Assembly (NCBI GenBank): GCA_023667045.1
Contig: JAMPAU010000001.1
Coordinates: forward strand, 1,345,748-1,409,747
From: Ruminococcus flavefaciens
GTDB taxonomy: Bacteria > Bacillota > Clostridia > Oscillospirales > Ruminococcaceae
Direction: 5' to 3'
DNA length: 64,000 nt
Shown here: positions 43,147 to 50,608 of the stretch, piece after piece
Numbering within the stretch: position 1 is the stretch's first letter
Layout of the letters: the number at the start of each line of letters is the position of its first letter
Notes under the pieces: generated by a model
What the model was told of the DNA's origin: nothing
The model's input: the letters and a program-made list of their open reading frames with translations, nothing else
The model's database searches: none
Translations under genes and position numbers: made by a program

Positions 43147-43838
43147 TGAGTTTATGGGTGATAGCTGATTTGCACTTGTGTCAAGGAAATCCCGAAAAGA
43201 CAATGAGCATTTTCAGCGGCTGGAAAAACTATCAGGAACTTATTAAAAAAAACTGGCTTGCACTCGTAAAGCCCGATGATACTGTAGTGATTGCCGGTGA
43301 TATTTCTTGGGGAATGTCACTGCAAGACTCGGCGAAAGATTTTCATTTTATCGAAAATCTTACAGGTCAGAAAATTATTATCAAAGGTAACCACGATTAC
43401 TGGTGGTCTACTAAAAAGAAAATGGACGATTTTCTTACGGCGGAGGGCTGTGAGAGTATAAAAATTCTTCACAATAATCACTTCCGCTATGAAAATTACG
43501 GCATATGCGGTACACGTGGCTGGGTAAGCATAAAGGGCGAAACACAGGACGAAAAAGTACTTAAACGTGAAGTACAGCGTCTTGAGACTTCCATAAAGTC
43601 CGCCCTCGCTGAAAACCTTACGCCTATTGTATTCATGCATTATCCGCCCATTTTCGCTACAAATTTTAATTATGACATACTTGAAATCCTTTACCGCTAT
43701 GATATAAAAGACTGTTATTACGGTCATATTCACGGACGGTCTGCACATGAACTTTGCATTAAAAATACTTACGACGGAATAAACTTTCATCTCATTTCTG
43801 GTGATTATTTACAGTTTATTCCGGAAAAAGTAATGTAA
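43146..43838 (+). CDS. Metallophosphoesterase
   Basis: A 230-aa calcineurin-like phosphoesterase. Metal motifs are ADLHL (7-11), GDISWG near 51, GNHDYWW near 79, MHYPP near 164 and GHIHGR near 195. The family acts on unknown phosphoesters. It is translationally coupled to thrC (TGATG) and ends about 100 bases before tig, which has its own -10. Confidence 0.9.
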   Translation: MSLWVIADLHLCQGNPEKTMSIFSGWKNYQELIKKNWLALVKPDDTVVIAGDISWGMSLQDSAKDFHFIENLTGQKIIIKGNHDYWWSTKKKMDDFLTAEGCESIKILHNNHFRYENYGICGTRGWVSIKGETQDEKVLKREVQRLETSIKSALAENLTPIVFMHYPPIFATNFNYDILEILYRYDIKDCYYGHIHGRSAHELCIKNTYDGINFHLISGDYLQFIPEKVM

Positions 43839-43893
43839 TTTGTGCATTCCGCAGAACTGTCCGAAATCAGTAGAAAAATTTTTCAGATTGTGG

Positions 43894-43899
43894 TATAAT
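43894..43899 (+). promoter_or_regulatory. -10 element for tig
   Basis: A perfect TATAAT about 42 bases before the tig start. No good -35 is seen at 16-18 bases. Confidence 0.45.
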
Positions 43900-43940
43900 A
43901 TACCAAGTATGTTATATAAATAATGGAGGATATACAAATT

Positions 43941-45245
43941 ATGAGCTTAAAATCATCAACAAAAACAGATGTAAACACTACTGAACTGGTTATCAGCATT
44001 GATGCCGAAAAATTTGAAAATGCCGTTGAGAGAGAATATCAGCGTCAGAAGAAAAACATTCAGATAAAGGGATTCAGAAAGGGTCACGTTTCTCGTAAGC
44101 TCGCTGAAAAGCAGTTCGGCGAGGGTGCATTCTATGAGGGTGCTATCAATTCCCTTATCGGTCCGGAAATCGAATCTGCTGTAACTGGTCTTGAACTCAC
44201 TCTCGTGGACAGACCCTCTGTTGAGGTTACTTCTGTAGATAAGGAAAACGGCGTTGAACTCAAAGCAGTATGCGTAACAAAGCCTGAAATCGAAATCTCC
44301 GGCTACAAGGGCATGAAGGCTTCAAAGGCTGTCAAGGAAGTAACAGATACAGACATCGACAGACAGATTGAAATGATTAGAAAGAAGAATGCCCGTATCG
44401 TTTCAGTTGACGACAGACCGGCACAGCTCGGCGATGAAGTTACTATTGATTTTGAGGGATTCTTTGGCGACGAGGCTTTTGAAGGCGGTAAGGGCGAAGA
44501 CCACCCGCTCGTACTCGGCAGCGGTCAGTTTATTCCTGGATTTGAAGACCAGATTGTTGGTCACAGCATTGGCGAGGAATTTGATGTAAACGTTACTTTC
44601 CCCGAAGATTACCAGATGACTGAATATGCAGGAAAAGACGCTACATTCAAGACAAAGTTAAAGGCTATCAGCTTTGAGGAACTCCCCGAAATCAATGACG
44701 ACCTCGTAAAAGACGCTACTGAGTTCGATACAGTTGAAGAATACAGAGCAGATATAAGAACTAAGCTCGAAGAAGCTGCAAAGAAACAGGCTGACTCTGA
44801 ATTTGAAAATCAGCTTATGAACGCTCTTATTGAAAAGGTTGATTCTCCTATCCCGAACTGTATGTTTGAGCAGAGAATTGACACTATTGTTCGTACATTT
44901 GAACAGCAGCTCTCTCAGCAGGGTATGGATATAAAACTTTATTTCCAGTACACAGGCATGAATATGGAAAGCTTCAGAGAGACTTACAGAGACAGAGCAG
45001 TAAATGAAGTAAAGCTCCGTCTTGCTCTTGAAAAGATTGCTGAAATCGAAAACTTTGAAATTACAGAAGAAGAAATCAACGCTGGTCTTGCTGACGTTGC
45101 TGCTGCAAATAACGTTGATGTTGAAACAATCAAGAGATTTATTCCTATGGAAGACTATGTAATGGACTTAAAGGTTCAGAAAGTTATTGACCTCATCAAA
45201 GAAACAGCAGTAGCTGATGACAATGCAGAGGAAAACGCTGAATAA
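43941..45245 (+). CDS. tig: Trigger factor
   Basis: A 434-aa ribosome-associated chaperone with peptidyl-prolyl isomerase domain. The N-terminal ribosome-binding loop GFRKGHVSRKLAEKQFG is close to the GFRxGK consensus. The FKBP-like domain (about 150-240: GDEVTIDFEGFFGDEAFEGG ... LVLGSGQFIPGFE) and a C-terminal helical chaperone domain follow. ATG 43923 includes the GGAGG itself, so ATG 43941 is chosen. clpP and clpX follow, the usual Firmicutes order. Confidence 0.95.
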   Translation: MSLKSSTKTDVNTTELVISIDAEKFENAVEREYQRQKKNIQIKGFRKGHVSRKLAEKQFGEGAFYEGAINSLIGPEIESAVTGLELTLVDRPSVEVTSVDKENGVELKAVCVTKPEIEISGYKGMKASKAVKEVTDTDIDRQIEMIRKKNARIVSVDDRPAQLGDEVTIDFEGFFGDEAFEGGKGEDHPLVLGSGQFIPGFEDQIVGHSIGEEFDVNVTFPEDYQMTEYAGKDATFKTKLKAISFEELPEINDDLVKDATEFDTVEEYRADIRTKLEEAAKKQADSEFENQLMNALIEKVDSPIPNCMFEQRIDTIVRTFEQQLSQQGMDIKLYFQYTGMNMESFRETYRDRAVNEVKLRLALEKIAEIENFEITEEEINAGLADVAAANNVDVETIKRFIPMEDYVMDLKVQKVIDLIKETAVADDNAEENAE

Positions 45246-45280
45246 TCCGGCGTAAAAACCGATTAAAAAAATATAGATAT

Positions 45281-45317
45281 ATGCTGTTCTGTCAGACAGC
45301 AGGACAGCATCTTTTTT
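45281..45317 (+). terminator. Terminator or attenuator between tig and clpP
   Basis: ATGCTGTTCT (45281-45290) pairs with AGGACAGCAT (45301-45310) with one wobble, followed by CTTTTTT. clpP starts 20 bases later. Confidence 0.75.
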
Positions 45318-45336
45318 GTAGAAAGGGCGATGAATA

Positions 45337-45927
45337 ATGAGCAGTTTAGTACCTTATGTTGTTGAACAGACAAGCCGTGGCGAAAGGTCTTATGATATTT
45401 TCTCACGTCTCCTCAATGACAGAATTATTATGCTTTCAGACCAGGTGAATGACGCTACAGCAAGTCTTGTGGTAGCACAGCTTCTTTACCTCGAAAGTCA
45501 GGATACTGAAAAGGATATTTCACTTTATATCAATAGTCCGGGCGGTTCAATTACTGCCGGAATGGCAATCTATGACACCATGAATTATATCAAGTGCGAC
45601 GTTTCAACTATCTGTATCGGTATGGCGGCTTCAATGGGAGCGTTTCTTCTTTCTTCCGGTGCAAAGGGCAAGAGATTTGCTCTGCCAAACAGCGAAATCA
45701 TGATTCACCAGCCCCTTATCTCCGGCGGTCTCTCCGGACAGTGTACCGATATAAAAATCCACTCCGACCACCTTATAAGAACACGCCAGAAGATGAACGA
45801 GATTCTCGCTCAGAATACCGGCAAGCCGATTGAACAGATTCAGATTGATACTGAACGTGACAATTATATGTACGCTCAGGAGGCTATGGAATACGGTCTT
45901 ATTGACAGGGTTATTGAAAAAAGGTAG
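45337..45927 (+). CDS. clpP: ATP-dependent Clp protease proteolytic subunit
   Basis: A 196-aa serine protease forming a tetradecameric barrel. The catalytic Ser lies in [14 protein letters not shown] near 98, His in MIHQPL near 123 and Asp in DTERDNYM near 172. The length is typical. It works with ClpX (next gene) and probably with the ClpC-like ATPase at 48237. AAAGGG precedes the start. Confidence 0.97.
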   Translation: MSSLVPYVVEQTSRGERSYDIFSRLLNDRIIMLSDQVNDATASLVVAQLLYLESQDTEKDISLYINSPGGSITAGMAIYDTMNYIKCDVSTICIGMAASMGAFLLSSGAKGKRFALPNSEIMIHQPLISGGLSGQCTDIKIHSDHLIRTRQKMNEILAQNTGKPIEQIQIDTERDNYMYAQEAMEYGLIDRVIEKR

Positions 45928-45936
45928 GTTTTGCAG

Positions 45937-47223
45937 ATGGCTGAAACTTTTAAATCATGCAGTTTCTGCGGTAAGGGCGAAAACAGAGTAAAAAGTATGT
46001 TTTCGGCAGGTTTTTCAAATATCTGCGACGAATGCGTATGCTACTGCTATGAAATGCTCTACGGTGCAGGAATTGCTAAGGCTGACAAAAAAGCCTCAAA
46101 ATCTGATGATAATACTTCTGAAATCAAACTTTTAAAACCTATTGAAATAAAAAAGTTTCTTGATGAGTATGTAATAGGTCAGGACGAAGCTAAAATTTCG
46201 CTTGCCGTTGCGGTTTATAACCATTACAAGCGTATTATGAGCCAGTCCGAACAGGACGAAAACAAGGACGATGAAATTGAACTGCAAAAGAGTAATGTTC
46301 TGCTTTTAGGTCCTACCGGCGTGGGAAAGACTTTTCTTGCACAGACTCTTGCCAAGCTCCTTAACGTGCCGTTTGCTATTGCTGATGCTACAACGATTAC
46401 AGAAGCGGGATATGTCGGCGACGATGTTGAAAACGTTCTTCTTAGGCTTATTCAGGCAGCGGACTATGATATAAAATCCGCTGAAAAAGGTATCATATAT
46501 ATTGACGAAATAGACAAGATAGCACGTAAATCTGAAAATACCTCGCTCACCCGTGACGTAAGCGGTGAGGGTGTACAGCAGGCACTTCTTAAAATTATTG
46601 AGGGTACTGTTTCAAACGTTCCTCCGCAGGGCGGAAGAAAACACCCTAATCAAGAGGTTTTACAGATTAATACAAAAAATATCCTGTTTATATGTGGTGG
46701 TGCTTTTGACGGTCTTGAAAAACAGATACAGAAACGTATAGGAAAAGCTCCTATTGGTTTCGGCGGTGAAATAAAAACCAATATCGAACAGAAAGACAAT
46801 ATCTTCAAAAAAGTTGTACCGAAGGATTTGGTTAAGTTCGGCATGGTTCCTGAATTTATCGGAAGACTGCCGGTTATATCGGTTCTTGAGGAACTTGACG
46901 AAAAATCTCTTGTCAGAATACTTACAGAGCCAAAAAACGCTCTTGTAAAACAGTACAAGAAACTTTTCAGATACGACGATGTAGAGCTTGAAATTGAAGA
47001 CGACGCACTTGTTGAAATCGCCAAAAAAGCCATTTCACAGAAGACAGGTGCAAGAGGTCTGCGTTCAATTCTTGAAAATGTTCTCATGAGGGCTATGTAT
47101 GCAGTACCCTCCGACGGAAGCATTGCTAAGGTTACTGTAACCTCCGAGAGTGTTGCAGGAGATGTACAGCCTATTTTTACAAACAGACGGAATAAAAATG
47201 TTGATATTGCAGATATAGCATGA
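45937..47223 (+). CDS. clpX: ATP-dependent Clp protease ATPase subunit ClpX
   Basis: A 428-aa AAA+ unfoldase. The N-terminal zinc-binding domain has CSFCGKG and CDECVCYC. Walker A is GPTGVGKT near 121, Walker [10 protein letters not shown] near 185, the pore loop GYVGDD is intact, and RISK-type and sensor motifs ([24 protein letters not shown]) follow. A TTG at 45931 is only two bases from the AGGTAGG site, so ATG 45937 is preferred. An interrupted terminator follows. Confidence 0.96.
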   Translation: MAETFKSCSFCGKGENRVKSMFSAGFSNICDECVCYCYEMLYGAGIAKADKKASKSDDNTSEIKLLKPIEIKKFLDEYVIGQDEAKISLAVAVYNHYKRIMSQSEQDENKDDEIELQKSNVLLLGPTGVGKTFLAQTLAKLLNVPFAIADATTITEAGYVGDDVENVLLRLIQAADYDIKSAEKGIIYIDEIDKIARKSENTSLTRDVSGEGVQQALLKIIEGTVSNVPPQGGRKHPNQEVLQINTKNILFICGGAFDGLEKQIQKRIGKAPIGFGGEIKTNIEQKDNIFKKVVPKDLVKFGMVPEFIGRLPVISVLEELDEKSLVRILTEPKNALVKQYKKLFRYDDVELEIEDDALVEIAKKAISQKTGARGLRSILENVLMRAMYAVPSDGSIAKVTVTSESVAGDVQPIFTNRRNKNVDIADIA

Positions 47224-47266
47224 AAAAAGGGACACTGTAAATAGTGGTGTTTATAAAGAAATTTAA

Positions 47267-47305
47267 GCCATAGCACTTATGATTTCCATTCAAAAGTGCT
47301 ATGGC
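47267..47305 (+). terminator. Hairpin upstream of the HEAT gene
   Basis: Perfect 12-bp stem GCCATAGCACTT / AAGTGCTATGGC with a 15-base loop, followed by GTTTCTAT. It could end residual clpX transcription. Confidence 0.55.
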
Positions 47306-47312
47306 GTTTCTA

Positions 47313-47341
47313 TTGACAATGTAACGGCTTTGATGTATAAT
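47313..47341 (+). promoter_or_regulatory. Promoter for the HEAT-repeat gene
   Basis: TTGACA (47313-47318), 17 bases, TATAAT (47336-47341). Confidence 0.8.
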
Positions 47342-47388
47342 TATTACTAAGATAAATCGGAATTTATAGATTGTAGGGTGAATCCATA

Positions 47389-47793
47389 ATGTTTTTCTTA
47401 AAATCAGCATTTGATAATATAAGACATGAAAATGATAATTACAACAGAGAAGAATTGATTGCTTGTACTGCAAAAATCTTCGGAGAAACTGTCTCCCACA
47501 GGGAATTAAAGAAAAGAGCAAGACTTTGGTATGCTGCGGATCACCTTATAGATGCTGATTTATTGGATAAACTATCCCATTCTCCATATATCGAAGTTCG
47601 AGAAAGCGTTGCGGAAAATATACACACATCGCCGGAAACTCTTGAAGTATTACTTCAAGATACGGATTTTGAAGTTAGAGAAACAGCTATTTTAAATCCA
47701 AATTTGCCATTATCAAAGATACATGAATTGCTTAATGATAATCATGAAGTTGTTCGTAATGCAGCAAAGCTACGACTTAAATCATTTAACTGA
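47389..47793 (+). CDS. Small HEAT-like repeat protein
   Basis: A 134-aa helical-repeat protein. Repeats are visible: LLDKLSHSPYIEVRESVAEN, ETLEVLLQDTDFEVRETAIL, IHELLNDNHEVVRNAAKLRL, each with the V-R-x-x-(A/V) turn of HEAT or leucine-rich-variant repeats. Such modules bind proteins. It has its own strong promoter, a weak ribosome site (TAGGGTG) and a downstream terminator, and lies between the two halves of an apparent clpX terminator. Its origin and partner are unknown. Confidence 0.8.
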   Translation: MFFLKSAFDNIRHENDNYNREELIACTAKIFGETVSHRELKKRARLWYAADHLIDADLLDKLSHSPYIEVRESVAENIHTSPETLEVLLQDTDFEVRETAILNPNLPLSKIHELLNDNHEVVRNAAKLRLKSFN

Positions 47794-47830
47794 CAAATTC
47801 TGATTTATGTAAGTAATCGAGTATTAATAA

Positions 47831-47875
47831 TAATCCCCGAAGCAGTTATTAATAATTGCTTCAGGGATTAAACTT
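47831..47875 (+). terminator. Terminator of the HEAT gene
   Basis: AATCCC-GAAGCA and TGCTTC-GGGATT form a long stem with single mismatched bases, around a small AT loop. The T run after it is weak. Confidence 0.55.
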
Positions 47876-47922
47876 ATTTATGAGTATCGAACTAAAAAGT
47901 GTCCCTCTTTTTTTAAGCCGGA

Positions 47923-48063
47923 TTAACAGCCACAGCCACAGCCGTTGTTGTTGCAGCCGCAGTCATTGTTGTTGTTGCCACAGCCACCGCAGAAGATGAG
48001 GAAAAGAATGATGAGAAGAATAATGCACCAGCAGTTATTGCCTTCGAAACATGAATTACACAT
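47923..48063 (-). CDS. 46-aa cysteine-rich membrane peptide
   Basis: The minus strand encodes MCNSCFEGNNCWC, then a purely hydrophobic helix (IILLIILFLIF, residues 14-24), then CGGCGNNNNDCGCNNNGCGCGC. Eleven of 46 residues are cysteine. The start at 48063 follows AAGGAGTTG. The longer upstream frame does not begin at a ribosome site. It is divergent from the clpC-like gene. The combination of one membrane helix and a Cys/Gly/Asn tail suggests a membrane-tethered metal-binding or spore/surface peptide, but function is unknown. Its CGC ending echoes the 19-aa peptides near 12.9 kb. Confidence 0.7.
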   Translation of the reverse strand: MCNSCFEGNNCWCIILLIILFLIFCGGCGNNNNDCGCNNNGCGCGC

Positions 48064-48236
48064 AAAAAACAACTCCTTGTTGAATGTATTTAAAGCGTTT
48101 TGTTTCGCTTCATAGTACATAGTATGCCGGACTGAAAAAAGTGTTACAAAAAATTTCTGAATCGCAGGATTCGACAAATTTCTTATGAAAATTGTGGCAT
48201 AATATAATCAAGCGTTTTTCTTAGGAGGGTGTAATA

Positions 48237-50579
48237 ATGATAAATACAGACAAGTTCACAAAAAAAGCGGTCATGATTATTGAAAATGCGGTAAAGATAG
48301 CGTCAGAGCTGGGGCATACTTATATAGGGACAGAGCATATTCTGCTCTCTATTACAGCGGACGGTACAACAAGTGCCGCTGAAATCCTCATGGAAAACGG
48401 CGTTACCTATGACGACCTCCGGCGTGAGATTGTACACGTTGTGGGGCAGGGTACTCCGTCAATCCTCAATCAGCGGTATTTCACATCAGCGATAAAGAGG
48501 ATTCTTGAGGCATCGTATGAAATCTCCGTCACGGATAAAAAACGTCAGGCTACTCCGGAGCATATTCTCACGGCAGTCATAAGAGAATCCACGTGCTGTG
48601 CGTGTAAGGCAATCAAGAAAATCGGCGGAAATCTCACAGGCATATGCGGTTGCTTAAATTTGATTCATTCTTCTGAAGTGCAGGAAGAACTTCTTGAAGC
48701 AGTAAAGCCGAAAATCTCACAGCTACCTAATCTTTTCAGATACGGCAAAAATCTTACAGATATTTCAGTTGTCCGGAAAAACGACCCGCTCATAGGCAGA
48801 CAGAACGAAATTGAAAGAGTATTGCAGGTTCTTTCAAGGCGTAACAAAAACAATCCTTGTCTGATAGGCGAGGCAGGAGTGGGAAAAACGGCTATAGTCG
48901 AGGGTGTGGCAGAGCTTTTTGTCAGAAATCTTGTTCCGGATTCTCTGAAAAACAAATTTATATTTGCACTTGACTTTACTTCACTTTTGTCCGGTGCAAA
49001 GTACAGGGGAGACTTTGAGGAGCGTGTAAAGGCTTGTCTTGACGAGGCATCAAATGCAGGTAATATAATACTTTTCATTGATGAGATTCACACAATAGTC
49101 GGGGCAGGTGCGGCAGAAGGTGCTATTGACGCTGCAAATATTATGAAACCTCAGCTTGCACGTGGAGAACTTCAGGTTATAGGTGCTACTACTTTTGAGG
49201 AATACCGCAAGACCATTGAAAAAGACTCCGCTCTGGAGAGACGTTTTCAGCCGGTGAATGTCTGCGAACCCACAACGGAAAACTGCATTGAAATTATAAA
49301 CGGTCTTAAAAGTAACTATGAGACTTTTCATGGCGTGGATATAAGTGAGGAAGTAATATCGCTTTCAGTTAATATGTCGGTGCGTTATATATCGGAGCGT
49401 TTTCTGCCCGACAAGGCTATTGACGTACTTGATGAGGCGTGTGCCTGTGCAAAGATACGTTGCAGTACGGGAGTTCTTACGAAAGACACTGAATATATAA
49501 ATATGAATACTGCTAAATGCCGTCTGAGTGGAATAAGAAAAATAATCAACGGAAATGTCCGCCCGTGCGTTATGAAAGAAGACATTGTATCGGTTATTTC
49601 AATGAAAACAGGCATTCCGCTTGACAAGATAAGCGTGCGTGATTCACATGAACTGAATTTTCTGAAAATGAAACTGTCCGAGAGGGTGATAGGTCACGAA
49701 AACGCCGTTGAAAAGATTACCAATGCTATCTGCCGTGCAAAGTCGGGTCTGCGTGACGGAAACCGTCCTACTGCTTCGTTTCTTTTTGCTGGTCCTACCG
49801 GAGTAGGCAAGACTGAACTTGCAAAGGCTCTGGCAGACTGTATGTACAGTGCCGGAAATAATTTCATACGCATTGATATGTCTGAATATATGGAAAAACA
49901 CTCCGTCTCAAAGCTTATCGGAGCTCCTCCCGGATATGCAGGTTACGACGAACAGCCGAGCAATCTGTGCGAAAGAGTACGCCGTAATCCTTATTCGCTC
50001 CTGCTTTTCGACGAGATAGAAAAAGCTGATATTGAGGTTCTGAATGTCCTGTTGCAGATACTTGACGACGGTATTCTTACGGATTCAACTATGAGACGTG
50101 TTAGTTTCCGGAACTGTATAATTATTATGACCTCAAATATAGGTGCTGACCAGTTAAGCCGTAAGTCACTGGTGGGCTTTACTGAAAACAGCGAAAATGC
50201 AAACGAGGATTATGTACTTTCAAGTCTGAGGGAACATTTTACGCCGGAATTTATCAACAGAATTGACGAACTTGTTGTATTTCGTCCGCTTATTCGTGAC
50301 GACCTCATGAAGATAAGCCGGATAACCCTTGAAAACCTCCGCACACGTGCAAAAAGTCTGGGCATAGATTTGAGCTATTCGCCGAAAGTAGTAGAAGCCG
50401 TCGCAGAGGCAAAAGAGACCGACAAATACGGTGCGAGACCCATAAAAAGACGTGTTACTGAACTTGTTGAAAATGAACTCGCCGGAATGATAGTGCGTTC
50501 TGAGATAAGAAACGGCGACGCTGTACGAGTAGAACTCAAAAACGAAAAGATATTATTTCTGAAAGGTGCAACCGTATAA
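48237..50579 (+). CDS. clpC: ClpC-like AAA+ ATPase, divergent
   Basis: A 780-aa unfoldase with the ClpA/C layout: N-domain repeats (1-145), first AAA domain (Walker A GEAGVGKT near 208; IILFIDEIHT), a short middle region, and second AAA domain (GPTGVGKT near 520, LLLFDEIEKAD, NRIDELVVF). The middle domain is shorter than in typical ClpC and lacks the UVR/coiled-coil part. The pore segment reads GYAGYDEQPSNL where EEGGQL is usual. The N-domain has an unusual Cys cluster (STCCACKAIKK, ICGCLN). GGAGGG precedes the start. Partner of ClpP is likely; adaptor use may differ. Confidence 0.88.
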   Translation: MINTDKFTKKAVMIIENAVKIASELGHTYIGTEHILLSITADGTTSAAEILMENGVTYDDLRREIVHVVGQGTPSILNQRYFTSAIKRILEASYEISVTDKKRQATPEHILTAVIRESTCCACKAIKKIGGNLTGICGCLNLIHSSEVQEELLEAVKPKISQLPNLFRYGKNLTDISVVRKNDPLIGRQNEIERVLQVLSRRNKNNPCLIGEAGVGKTAIVEGVAELFVRNLVPDSLKNKFIFALDFTSLLSGAKYRGDFEERVKACLDEASNAGNIILFIDEIHTIVGAGAAEGAIDAANIMKPQLARGELQVIGATTFEEYRKTIEKDSALERRFQPVNVCEPTTENCIEIINGLKSNYETFHGVDISEEVISLSVNMSVRYISERFLPDKAIDVLDEACACAKIRCSTGVLTKDTEYINMNTAKCRLSGIRKIINGNVRPCVMKEDIVSVISMKTGIPLDKISVRDSHELNFLKMKLSERVIGHENAVEKITNAICRAKSGLRDGNRPTASFLFAGPTGVGKTELAKALADCMYSAGNNFIRIDMSEYMEKHSVSKLIGAPPGYAGYDEQPSNLCERVRRNPYSLLLFDEIEKADIEVLNVLLQILDDGILTDSTMRRVSFRNCIIIMTSNIGADQLSRKSLVGFTENSENANEDYVLSSLREHFTPEFINRIDELVVFRPLIRDDLMKISRITLENLRTRAKSLGIDLSYSPKVVEAVAEAKETDKYGARPIKRRVTELVENELAGMIVRSEIRNGDAVRVELKNEKILFLKGATV

Positions 50580-50608
50580 AAAAAGAGGGGAATTATTCCC
50601 CTTTTTTT
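50578..50608. terminator. Bidirectional terminator between clpC and the lipase-like gene
   Basis: AGGGGAA / TTCCCCT stem with A and T tracts on the two sides. The convergent lipase-like gene has its stop codon inside the hairpin. Confidence 0.85.

Larger units (their letters stand above)
47224..47914 (+). mobile_element. Possible insertion inside the clpX terminator (HEAT gene cassette)
   Basis: Directly after the clpX stop, AAAAAAGGGACACT (47223-47236) has its inverted counterpart AGTGTCCCTCTTTTTTT at 47898-47914: 8 perfect base pairs, then an A/T stretch with one mismatch. Joined together they would make a textbook terminator. About 660 bases lie between, with their own promoter, one gene and hairpins. 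Either a cassette entered the loop, or these are terminal inverted repeats of a small element. No transposase is present. Confidence 0.45.
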
